DNA of 64,000 nt from Intestinimonas sp. (GTDB lineage Bacteria > Bacillota > Clostridia > Oscillospirales > Oscillospiraceae), in assembly GCA_022653075.1 (NCBI GenBank), contig JALCSB010000003.1, positions 101,230-165,229 on the forward strand, written 5' to 3'. Shown one piece after another: positions 1 to 7,912 of the stretch. The translations under genes and the position numbers were made by a program. Each line of letters opens with the position of its first letter. The stretch's first letter is position 1. The notes beneath the pieces are model-generated. The model was not told the origin of the DNA. It ran no database searches and saw nothing but the letters and a program-made list of their open reading frames with translations.

Positions 1-1
1 T

Positions 2-1606
2 CTGGTGGACAAGGAACTTCCCCTGTATATCGTTATGGCTGTGGTCCTGTCCCTGGTCGCCATGGCATTCACTATCGACTCCTGGGTGCTTCCGCTGGCG
101 TTTCTAATCAGCATCGGCCTGGCTATCCTCTATAATTTTGGCACAAACTTTTTCCTGGGGCAGATCTCCTACATAACAAAGGCCATTGCCGCCGTACTCC
201 AATTGGGCGTCACCATGGATTATTCCATTTTCCTATATCGGCGTTATGAAGAGGAAAAGCCCAAATATGACGACCCGCGGGACGCCATGTCTCAGGCCAT
301 TCAGGCGGCGTTTACCTCCCTGTCCGGCAGTTCTCTAACCACCATCGCGGGTTTTCTCGCGCTATGTGCCATGCGGCTGCTGCTGGGCCGGGATATCGGC
401 ATCGTCATGGCCAAGGGCGTGGTCCTAGGCGTGGCTACGGTTATTCTGGTTCTGCCCTCCATTTTACTGGTACTTGATAAGCTGATTCAGAAAACCCACC
501 ATCGCACCCTGATGCCCAACTTTACGCGGGTCAATCGTTTTGTGATCCGCAACCGAAAAAAATTTGCCGTGCTTTTTCTTCTGCTGTATGTTCCCGCCGT
601 TTACTCGCAGGCCAATACCGCCGTCTACTACAAGCTGGACCGGTCCCTGCCCCAGACCATGGACTCCATTGTCGCCACCAACAAACTAAAGGACGAGTTC
701 AACATGGCCTCCTCCCACTTTGTTGTCATGCGAGACGATTTATCCAACGCCCAGCTGAATGAAATGACGGACCGTTTGGAGGCCGTGGACGGCGTGGAAA
801 CCGTGCTGTCTTATAATAAACTGGTAAATGATGCGATTCCCGATTTCTTCATTCCCGACGAAATTAAAGACCTCTTCAAAGAGGACGGGATGCAGCTGGT
901 CATGATCAATTCCAGCTATACCACCGCTTCGCAGCAGGTATCCCAGCAACTGGATGAAGTGCGTGAAATCATTAAGTCTTATGATCCAAGCGCCTGTGTC
1001 ACCGGCGAGGCGGCCATGACCCAGGATCTGATTGATACGGCTCGCGTGGATTTCAAGATGACCAGCTATATCTCCATTGCCGCCATCTTCCTCATTGTGG
1101 CGGTAGTGTTTCAATCCATCAGCATGCCTATCGTATTAGTAGCCGCCATTGAGCTGGCAATCTTCATTAACCAGGGCATTCCCTACTTCACCGGTTCGGT
1201 CATTCCGTTTATCACACCTACCTTTATCGGCTGCGTCCAGTTGGGCGCGACGGTGGACTATGCCATCCTGATGGCGACCCGGTTCCGGGAAGAACTGCGC
1301 AGCGGCAAGGGCCGTGAGGAGGCCATGCTCATTGCCGCTACCGCCTCCGACTCGTCCATTCTCACCAGTTCTCTGGTTCTTTTCTGCGCCACCCTGGGCG
1401 TGAGTGCCATCTCCAAGATTGAAATTATCAGCAATATCTGCGTCACGCTGGCTCGCGGCGCCCTTGTTTCGGCCGTGGTAAGCATCTTCATCATGCCGGC
1501 GGTCCTCTGCCTGTGTGAACCGATTATTGCCCGAACCAGCCGCCACTGGCGCACGGTTCCTATGAAAAAGGAGAAGCCTGAACCCTCCCTTCCCGCCGCA
1601 AAGTAA
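2..1606 (+). CDS. RND/MMPL-family exporter, C-terminal part (5' truncated by window)
   Basis: The reading frame is open from the first base, so the N-terminus lies outside the window. The visible 533 residues hold a bundle of membrane helices (about 1-160), a hydrophilic extracytoplasmic block (about 200-350) and a second helical bundle (about 355-515). Each bundle has the MMPL signature of a charged residue after a Gly/Thr-Met-Asp-Tyr turn (GVTMDYSIFLYRR and GATVDYAILMATR). This is the layout of HAE3-type RND exporters, proton-driven pumps for lipids or hydrophobic compounds. The substrate cannot be read from sequence. It converges on htpG through a shared terminator. Confidence 0.85.
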   Translation: MVDKELPLYIVMAVVLSLVAMAFTIDSWVLPLAFLISIGLAILYNFGTNFFLGQISYITKAIAAVLQLGVTMDYSIFLYRRYEEEKPKYDDPRDAMSQAIQAAFTSLSGSSLTTIAGFLALCAMRLLLGRDIGIVMAKGVVLGVATVILVLPSILLVLDKLIQKTHHRTLMPNFTRVNRFVIRNRKKFAVLFLLLYVPAVYSQANTAVYYKLDRSLPQTMDSIVATNKLKDEFNMASSHFVVMRDDLSNAQLNEMTDRLEAVDGVETVLSYNKLVNDAIPDFFIPDEIKDLFKEDGMQLVMINSSYTTASQQVSQQLDEVREIIKSYDPSACVTGEAAMTQDLIDTARVDFKMTSYISIAAIFLIVAVVFQSISMPIVLVAAIELAIFINQGIPYFTGSVIPFITPTFIGCVQLGATVDYAILMATRFREELRSGKGREEAMLIAATASDSSILTSSLVLFCATLGVSAISKIEIISNICVTLARGALVSAVVSIFIMPAVLCLCEPIIARTSRHWRTVPMKKEKPEPSLPAAK

Positions 1607-1624
1607 ACCATTCCCAATGTGCAG

Positions 1625-1659
1625 CAAGGCCCGGCAGACATTTGATCTGCCGGGCCTTG
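1625..1659. terminator. Bidirectional intrinsic terminator between MMPL exporter and htpG
   Basis: A perfect 14-bp stem (CAAGGCCCGGCAGA with its complement) encloses a 7-nt loop and is followed by TTTATGATTATT. It sits between two convergent genes and can serve both. Confidence 0.8.
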
Positions 1660-1690
1660 TTTATGATTATTCTGTTTTATACCAGATTCG

Positions 1691-3610
1691 TTATTTCATC
1701 AGGCTGCATACCAGCTCCGTATATGCCGCCGGGTCGTCGATGGGCAGGCCGGCAATGAGCAGCGACTGGGCATATAAAAGTTGAGCGTACTGTCTGGCCT
1801 TTTCCTGATCCGCATCCATCGCGGCGCGGAGGGCGGCGAAGGCGCCGGCGTCCGGATTCAGCTCCAGAACCCGCTGAGCGCGCATCATACCCGCCTGTGC
1901 CGGGTCCATCTTCTGGAAGTATTTCTCCATTTCCAGGGTAACGGGTCCGTCGGCGGTCAAGCACACCGGTGCGGACTTAAGAACCTTAGATACCCGCACG
2001 GCGCTGACTTTATCGCCCAGCGTTTCCTTTACAAAATCGAGTACATCCTTATTATCCTCAGCCTTCTTCTCAGACGCGGCTTTCTCCTCGTCGCTCTCCG
2101 GCAGCGCGTCATCGGCGCTTACCGACTTAAAAGACTTTTCGTCCAGCGCGCCCAGGCTGTTCATCACGAACTCGTCTACCTCATCGGTCAGGTACAGGAT
2201 CTCGTAACCCTTGTCCAGAACGCGCTCGGCCTGCGGCAGCTTTTTGGCCATTTCCACACTGTCGGCGCAGAGATAATAGATAAAGGACTGGTCCTCCGGC
2301 ATCCGCTGGCGGTACTCCGACAGCGTCACCAGCTTGTCCTCTTTGGAGGAGTAGAACAGAAGCAGCTCCTTCAGCATATCCTTGTGGGCGCCGTAGTCGG
2401 ACACCACCCCGTACTTGAGCTGGCGGCCAAATGCCTTATAGAAGCTGATATACTTCTCCCGGTCGTCCTTCTGTAGTTTCAGCAGCTCGGCCTTGACCTT
2501 CTTTTCCACGTTGGTGGCAATAATCTTCAGTTGACGGGTATGCTGAAGCAGCTCGCGGGAAATGTTCAGAGAGAAATCCTGGGAATCCACCACACCGCGA
2601 AGAAAGCTGAAGTGGTCGGGCACCAGGTCGGCACACTTATCCATGATGAGTACGCCGGAGGAATAGAGCTGAAGGCCCTTTTGGTAATCCTTGCTATAGT
2701 AATCAAAAGGAGCGTGGGCAGGGATATACAGCAGCGCCTTATACTCCACCTGACCTTCCACCGAAACGTGGATCTCCGTAAGCGGGTCCTGCCAGTCTCC
2801 AAACTTCTCTTTATAAAATTCGTTGTAGTCCTCCGGCTTGAGTTCGCTTTTGGGACGCTGCCACAGGGGGACCATCGAATTGAGGGTCTCCCACTCAGTA
2901 TAGGTTTCATACTCAGGTTTGTAGTCGGCGGGGGCGTCGGCGGGTTTCTCCTTCTCCCGGGACTTTTCCATCTCCATACGGATAGGATAGTGAATGTAGT
3001 CAGAGTACTTCTTCACAAGCTCGCTGATGTGATAGGGTTGTAAATACTGGTCATAGTCCTCCTCATCGGCATTTGGCTTCACATGCAGGATTACGTCCGT
3101 ACCTGCCTCCGGCTTGTCGCAGGGAGACATGGTATAGCCGTCGGCGCCGGAGGACTCCCACGTCCACGCTTCGTCGGAACCGTAGGCCTTGGAGCGAACC
3201 GTCACATGGTCGGCCACCATGAAGGCGGCATAAAATCCCACGCCGAACTGGCCAATGATGTCGGTATCTCCCTTGCCGCCCTCGCTGGCGGCCAGATTCT
3301 GCTTGAACTGGAAGGACCCGCTGCGGGCAATGGTGCCCAGATTTTCCTCCATTTCATCTTTGGTCATACCGATGCCGTTGTCGGAGACCGTGAGCGTGCG
3401 CCCGGTCTTGTCCACCGTTAGAACGATTTTAAAATCGTCCCGGTTTAAACCCACTTTGTCATCCGTGAGGGCGCGGTATGCCAATTTGTCCACCGCATCG
3501 CTGGCATTGGAAATAAGTTCCCGCAGAAAAATTTCCTTATGGGTATAGATGGAGTTGATCATAAGATCCAGAAGCCGCTTGGACTCTGCTTTAAACTGTT
3601 TCTTTGCCAT
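1691..3610 (-). CDS. htpG: Molecular chaperone HtpG (Hsp90)
   Basis: This is a 639-residue cytosolic Hsp90-family ATPase chaperone that refolds or holds client proteins under stress. The GHKL ATP-binding fold is visible: Glu31 and Asn35 in ELISNASDAV, DNGIGM at 77-82 and GQFGVGF at 120-126. Middle and dimerisation domains follow at normal length. The frame is open 37 codons further upstream, but the ATG at 3610 is preferred. GGAGG lies upstream of it, Hsp90 homology begins there, and the longer start would lie inside the CIRCE operator. Heat or stress control by HrcA is inferred from that operator. Confidence 0.97.
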   Translation of the reverse strand: MAKKQFKAESKRLLDLMINSIYTHKEIFLRELISNASDAVDKLAYRALTDDKVGLNRDDFKIVLTVDKTGRTLTVSDNGIGMTKDEMEENLGTIARSGSFQFKQNLAASEGGKGDTDIIGQFGVGFYAAFMVADHVTVRSKAYGSDEAWTWESSGADGYTMSPCDKPEAGTDVILHVKPNADEEDYDQYLQPYHISELVKKYSDYIHYPIRMEMEKSREKEKPADAPADYKPEYETYTEWETLNSMVPLWQRPKSELKPEDYNEFYKEKFGDWQDPLTEIHVSVEGQVEYKALLYIPAHAPFDYYSKDYQKGLQLYSSGVLIMDKCADLVPDHFSFLRGVVDSQDFSLNISRELLQHTRQLKIIATNVEKKVKAELLKLQKDDREKYISFYKAFGRQLKYGVVSDYGAHKDMLKELLLFYSSKEDKLVTLSEYRQRMPEDQSFIYYLCADSVEMAKKLPQAERVLDKGYEILYLTDEVDEFVMNSLGALDEKSFKSVSADDALPESDEEKAASEKKAEDNKDVLDFVKETLGDKVSAVRVSKVLKSAPVCLTADGPVTLEMEKYFQKMDPAQAGMMRAQRVLELNPDAGAFAALRAAMDADQEKARQYAQLLYAQSLLIAGLPIDDPAAYTELVCSLMK

Positions 3611-3648
3611 ATCGCTGATTACGCCTCCGTAATAATTAAAATACAAGG

Positions 3649-3701
3649 TATTACGATAAGTCTGGCACTCGTTCCATTTGAGTGCTAGGCTTATCGTAAT
3701 A
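3649..3701 (-). promoter_or_regulatory. Extended CIRCE operator over the htpG promoter
   Basis: The core GGCACTC-N9-GAGTGCTA matches the HrcA-binding CIRCE consensus (TTAGCACTC-N9-GAGTGCTAA). The symmetry runs well beyond the core. Arms of 22 bp with two mismatches flank the 9-nt spacer, the outer part being TATTACGATAAG. The outer arm contains the likely -10 hexamer. HrcA binding here should block transcription of htpG. Confidence 0.88.
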
Positions 3702-3721
3702 CTTACCCGTCTAAATTGCAA
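3693..3721 (-). promoter_or_regulatory. Probable sigma-A promoter of htpG
   Basis: On the minus strand TTGCAA (-35, 3716-3721) is separated by 17 bp from TACGAT (-10, 3693-3698). The -10 lies in the outer arm of the CIRCE dyad, so transcription would begin inside the operator. Confidence 0.6.
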
Positions 3722-3760
3722 GTCATTTCATAAAAAGTTCAAAAATTAAATAAAATTTTA

Positions 3761-4156
3761 TCACTTGTCTTTCTGGTTTGCCAGAAGCTCATCCACCAGT
3801 TCCACCGCCTGACATACCATCCGGTCACAGTGCTCCGCCCGGTCCTCTCCGTTGTCTTTGGCATTTTTCAGAAGTACGGCGCAGTCCAGAGCGCGGTTCT
3901 TTTCACAAAAACGGCGTTGGAACTCCGCCGCCGTCCGGCCGTCCGCACCCAGCAAGCCCAAGGCCATCAGCCCCCCGGTGACCGCACCGCAGACCGAGCC
4001 GCGGCGCATCCCGCTGCCAAACTGGGCGGCCAGCCGAAACGCGGCCTCCGTATCCAGTCCCCGCTCCTCCGCAAAAGGAACGAGAACCGCCTGGCAGCAG
4101 TTGTAATGAGGGTGAATAGACTGGTGAAGCTCCTTGGCATGTTTGACATGGTCCAT
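3761..4156 (-). CDS. C_GCAxxG_C_C family redox-type protein
   Basis: A small 131-residue cytosolic protein of the C_GCAxxG_C_C family (Pfam PF09719-like), named for its spaced cysteines. The pattern here is Cys20-Cys21, then Cys56 in SVCGAVTGG, then Cys84, Cys92, Cys110 and Cys115. Members are thought to bind metal or do redox chemistry, but no reaction is established. It is the last gene of the minus-strand run from the P1 peptidase and lies 22 bp after recG. A weak A/T hairpin follows before the htpG promoter. Confidence 0.8.
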   Translation of the reverse strand: MDHVKHAKELHQSIHPHYNCCQAVLVPFAEERGLDTEAAFRLAAQFGSGMRRGSVCGAVTGGLMALGLLGADGRTAAEFQRRFCEKNRALDCAVLLKNAKDNGEDRAEHCDRMVCQAVELVDELLANQKDK

Positions 4157-4178
4157 ATTAAGGACCCTCCTTTTTAAT

Positions 4179-6233
4179 TCAGTTCAGACTGTCTTGGTTC
4201 TGTTCAAACAGCCGCCGTACACCTTCGCGAAGCGGCTGGTGCTCAGGCCATACCAGGCCGGGGTCCTCCTCCAGAAGAATGTGAGCAGCCCGGTGCGCCT
4301 CGGCGAGGACTTGCGTATCGGTGTTCAGATCCGCCGCCTTCAGCGTGGGCAGGCCGTGCTGCCGGGCGCCGAAGAAATCACCCGGTCCCCGCAGCTTCAG
4401 ATCCTCTTCCGCGATGCGAAAACCGTCTGTGGTCTCCGTCAGGACCTTGAGCCGCGCCCGGGTATCCGGGTTTCGGGCGTCCGACACCAGTATGCACCAG
4501 GACTGCCATGATCCACGGCCCACCCGGCCCCGCAGCTGATGGAGCTGGGACAGACCATACCGCTCGGCATTTTCCACGATCATCAAGGTGGCATTTGGCA
4601 CATCCACTCCCACCTCCACCACAGTGGTGGCGACCAGAATATCCGTCCGGCCCGACACAAATGCGGCCATGGCCGCCTGCTTTTCCCCTGGCTTCATCCT
4701 GCCGTGGACCAGTCCCACCCGCAAATCGGGAAACACCTCCCTCTGGAGGATTTCGGCGTATTCCGTGGCGCTGTGCAGCGGGCTTTCCCTTTCCGCCTCT
4801 CCCCTCTCCACGGTTGGGCAGACGATATAGGCCTGCCTGCCGGCACAAACCTGCTCCCGCACAAATCCATACATCCGCCGCCGCTTACTCTCCCGGATGA
4901 GCACGGTGTTTACCGGTTTTCGGCCGGGTGGTAGCTCGTCGATGACGGACAGGTCCAAGTCCCCGTAGATCATCAAAGCCAGCGTGCGCGGAATCGGGGT
5001 AGCGGACATAACCAGCAAGTGAGGGTGCTCCCCCTTGGCGGCCAAGGCGGAGCGCTGATCCACCCCGAAGCGGTGCTGTTCGTCGGTGATGACCAGCCCC
5101 AGCCGGGCAAAGGCCACACCCTGAGACAGGAGGGCGTGGGTCCCCACAACGAAGGGCAGCGAACCAGCTTTCAGTTCAGCATATCTTTTTTTCTTTTCCG
5201 AGGCCTTTTGGGACCCGGTGAGCAGACCCACCGTGACACCCACCGGAGCTAGAAGACCGTTCAGCGTGTCCGCATGCTGCCGGGCCAGCAGTTCGGTGGG
5301 GGCCATCATGGCACACTGCCACCCGCTTTTCACGCACAAAAAAGCGCAGGCCGCCGCCACCACCGTCTTGCCGGAACCCACATCGCCCTGCACCAGACGG
5401 TTCATGGGCCGGCCGGAGGCCATATCCAGCGCCGCCTCCGTGATGGCCCGCCTCTGTGCCCCGGTGAGGAGAAACGGAAGCAGACGGTAAAAGTCGGGCA
5501 GCGCTTCCGCGCGGAACACCGGGCCGGAGCCGGAGCAGCGGCGCTTCCGTAGCAGTGTCATACCCGCCGCGAGGGTCAGTAGTTCTTCAAAAATAAAGCT
5601 GCGCCGGGCTGAAGCCACATCCTCCTGCGTTTTGGGAAAATGAATGCGCTCATAACAGATGTCCAGGGGCGGAAGTCCGTGGGCGTGCCTCAGCTTTTCA
5701 GGCAATACCGAGGGCATGGCCCCGGCACAGTCGGGCAGAGCGCGCTCTACCAGCCCGACCAGCAGATGGTTGGAGATGCCCGCAGTCAGCCGGTAGCGGG
5801 GCATAATGCGCCCGGTAAACCGGGTCCGGTCCGCCCGCTCGAACAGTGGATTTACCATCCGGGCACGTTTTCCCTCTCTCTCCAGCCTGCCGTAAAAAAT
5901 GTACTCTCCGCCCACTTCCAGTGCACCGCGCACATAGCTCTGATTAAAAAAGGTGAGCTGCAGTTCCCGGCTGTTATCCACTACCCGGGTGCGAACGATA
6001 TCCAGTCCCCGCCGGATATGGGCCGCGCGGGGGATCTCGGCCACCACAGCGGAGATACAAACCGGCAGGTCCTCGGGGGCCTCCGCGATGGAATAAATCC
6101 GGGTACGGTCTTCATAATCCCGTGGAAAATGATTCAGCAGGTCTCCTGCTGTGGCAAGGCCCAGCCTTCGCAGGGCTCTGGCCCGCGCCGGGCCGATGCC
6201 TGAAAATTCGGACAGCGGGGTATTCGGCGTCAT
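4179..6233 (-). CDS. recG: ATP-dependent DNA helicase RecG
   Basis: A 684-residue superfamily-2 helicase that reverses stalled replication forks and processes Holliday junctions. The N-terminal wedge/OB region (about 1-170) includes a helix-hairpin-like GIGPARARALRRLG. It is followed by Walker A GDVGSGKT (283-290), the DEQH box (384-387) and a C-terminal helicase domain with HGRM and QLRGRVGRG. Length is normal. Its ATG overlaps the stop of the RNase M5-like gene by four bases (ATGA), which implies translational coupling. Confidence 0.97.
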   Translation of the reverse strand: MTPNTPLSEFSGIGPARARALRRLGLATAGDLLNHFPRDYEDRTRIYSIAEAPEDLPVCISAVVAEIPRAAHIRRGLDIVRTRVVDNSRELQLTFFNQSYVRGALEVGGEYIFYGRLEREGKRARMVNPLFERADRTRFTGRIMPRYRLTAGISNHLLVGLVERALPDCAGAMPSVLPEKLRHAHGLPPLDICYERIHFPKTQEDVASARRSFIFEELLTLAAGMTLLRKRRCSGSGPVFRAEALPDFYRLLPFLLTGAQRRAITEAALDMASGRPMNRLVQGDVGSGKTVVAAACAFLCVKSGWQCAMMAPTELLARQHADTLNGLLAPVGVTVGLLTGSQKASEKKKRYAELKAGSLPFVVGTHALLSQGVAFARLGLVITDEQHRFGVDQRSALAAKGEHPHLLVMSATPIPRTLALMIYGDLDLSVIDELPPGRKPVNTVLIRESKRRRMYGFVREQVCAGRQAYIVCPTVERGEAERESPLHSATEYAEILQREVFPDLRVGLVHGRMKPGEKQAAMAAFVSGRTDILVATTVVEVGVDVPNATLMIVENAERYGLSQLHQLRGRVGRGSWQSWCILVSDARNPDTRARLKVLTETTDGFRIAEEDLKLRGPGDFFGARQHGLPTLKAADLNTDTQVLAEAHRAAHILLEEDPGLVWPEHQPLREGVRRLFEQNQDSLN

Positions 6234-6829
6234 CCGCCCCCACCTCCTGCCTGCGCCAGAAATTCCGCCCGGGTATACAGGGCGTTCAGTACCGGCAGCA
6301 GGGCATTGGCCGTCATCCGTTCCGGCAGCTTCAGCTTTCGCAGCAGCGCCTGCCGGCGCTCCGCGGCATCCGGCCCGCCGGAGAGTCCCAGGGAAAACAG
6401 ATCCGCCTTCGTGATGGGCCCGCCCGCCGGAGGACGGACCGCCGCCGCCTCCAGAAACGTGGCGCCCGCCCGTCGCAGGGCCGCCTCCAGCACGGCCGGA
6501 CGCATACCCTCCACTCCAAGCTTGCCCTCCCGGCCTGGGGCGCGTTTGCGCCGCTCCTTACCATAGATGTCCGGAATGTAGGCGTGCTTTACAGCTTCCG
6601 GCGGCAGCACTCCCTTCAGGTAATTCCGGATGACAAACCCCGCGCCGTCGCTGTCCGTGAGAATAATGAGCCCCCGCTCTCTGGCCAGACGGCGCAACAG
6701 CGCGGTGAGTTCCCGGTTTTTGAACACACCGAAACCCCCGGTCTCCAGAATTACCGTATCCACAAGCTGCGACAGCGTGTTTTTATCATAACGGCCTTCC
6801 ACCACAATGGCTTCCCGAATGTGCAGCAT
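6230..6829 (-). CDS. rnmV: Ribonuclease M5-like TOPRIM protein (DUF4093 type)
   Basis: A 199-residue protein with an N-terminal TOPRIM fold: the catalytic glutamate in VVEGRYDKNTL and the DSD acid pair in LILTDSDGAG. RNase M5 matures the ends of 5S rRNA in Firmicutes, and the IGVE/LGVEG segment near residue 130 is typical of it. Clostridial members carry a C-terminal DUF4093-like extension, as here (about 150-199). It overlaps recG by four bases and follows holA. M5 activity is inferred from the family, and a 5S gene is present at the right end of this window. Confidence 0.82.
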   Translation of the reverse strand: MLHIREAIVVEGRYDKNTLSQLVDTVILETGGFGVFKNRELTALLRRLARERGLIILTDSDGAGFVIRNYLKGVLPPEAVKHAYIPDIYGKERRKRAPGREGKLGVEGMRPAVLEAALRRAGATFLEAAAVRPPAGGPITKADLFSLGLSGGPDAAERRQALLRKLKLPERMTANALLPVLNALYTRAEFLAQAGGGGG

Positions 6830-6842
6830 GGTACCCGCCCCC

Positions 6843-7892
6843 TTATTTTGGTTTCATCTGGGCCAGCTTCAGCAGCAGGTCAATAAGCAGCTTTCCGCCA
6901 TCCGCGCCGGAGACCGACTTCATTGCCAGGTCGGTCTCCGCCGCCGCGCACACAGCGGCCCGGCACCAGGTCAGACTAAACCGTGGAGCGGCCCCCATCA
7001 GCTTTCGTGCGGGATAGGCGGAGCGCATCTGGCACAGTTCCATGAGCTCCCCCACTCCCTTCCGGTCCTCCAGAACCAGGCGTGCACAGTAGAGCTGCCG
7101 AAGCTGGGTACTGAAAGCCGCCAAAATACGGATGGGCGGCTCGTTCATGTGCAGCAGGTCGCTGAGCACCACAGCCGCCTGGTCATAGTTGCCCGCCGTC
7201 ACCCCATCCACCATGCGGAACACCACCGCGTCCAGCTGCGGGGTGGCCACGGCGTCAATGTCCGCTTGAGTTATCACGCGGTTTTTGGCATAGGCACCGA
7301 TTTTACTGATTTCCGAAATAAGGCCGTTCATCAAATCTCCACATAGAGAAATCAGGTACTCGCACAGGCGGGAGTCGATGTCGTGATCCAGCGCGTGGAA
7401 CCGGCGGCGAATCCAATCCACCAGATCCCCCTGCTCCTGCCGGGTAAATTCCACCGCCGACCCATTGGCCTTTATCACTGCCGCCAGCTTGGTGCGGCCG
7501 TCCGGCTTATAGGGGATAAGGTCATAGAGGAATACCAGACAGACGTAGTCGGGCAGATCGTTCAGAACATCAGCCGCCGCCGCGCGCTCTGCCTCTGGAA
7601 GTTTATAGAGGTCATAGTCATAGACGGCGATCAGGGTACGCTCGCTCATCATGGGCAGGGCGTTCACCGCCTCCTCCAGCGCCCGGACGCTGCACTCCCG
7701 CGCCTGCAGAATGTGGAAATTAAACGCCTCCGATCCCGGGCGGAGCAGGCTTTTCTTCATCTGATTCAGGTAATAGTCCCGCAGGTAGGTCTCCTCACCG
7801 TAAAAGAGATACAGCCGCCCCAGCCGGCCGGCGGACAGGTCCTTTTTAAACTGCCGGTAAGCCCCGGCGTTTGCCTTTTGTCTCTGTGCCAA
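6843..7892 (-). CDS. holA: DNA polymerase III delta subunit
   Basis: A 349-residue subunit of the replicative clamp loader, which opens the sliding clamp. The start is TTG at 7892, preceded by GAGGTG at good spacing. The N-terminal region (LYLFYGEETYLRDYYLNQMKK) and the mid-domain SLCGDLMNGLISEISKI are characteristic of HolA. It sits 20 bp after comEC, an arrangement seen in many Firmicutes. Together with recG and the M5-like gene it makes a DNA/RNA-metabolism operon. Confidence 0.93.
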   Translation of the reverse strand: MAQRQKANAGAYRQFKKDLSAGRLGRLYLFYGEETYLRDYYLNQMKKSLLRPGSEAFNFHILQARECSVRALEEAVNALPMMSERTLIAVYDYDLYKLPEAERAAAADVLNDLPDYVCLVFLYDLIPYKPDGRTKLAAVIKANGSAVEFTRQEQGDLVDWIRRRFHALDHDIDSRLCEYLISLCGDLMNGLISEISKIGAYAKNRVITQADIDAVATPQLDAVVFRMVDGVTAGNYDQAAVVLSDLLHMNEPPIRILAAFSTQLRQLYCARLVLEDRKGVGELMELCQMRSAYPARKLMGAAPRFSLTWCRAAVCAAAETDLAMKSVSGADGGKLLIDLLLKLAQMKPK

Positions 7893-7912
7893 ATTCTCTC
7901 ACCTCGTGGGTT

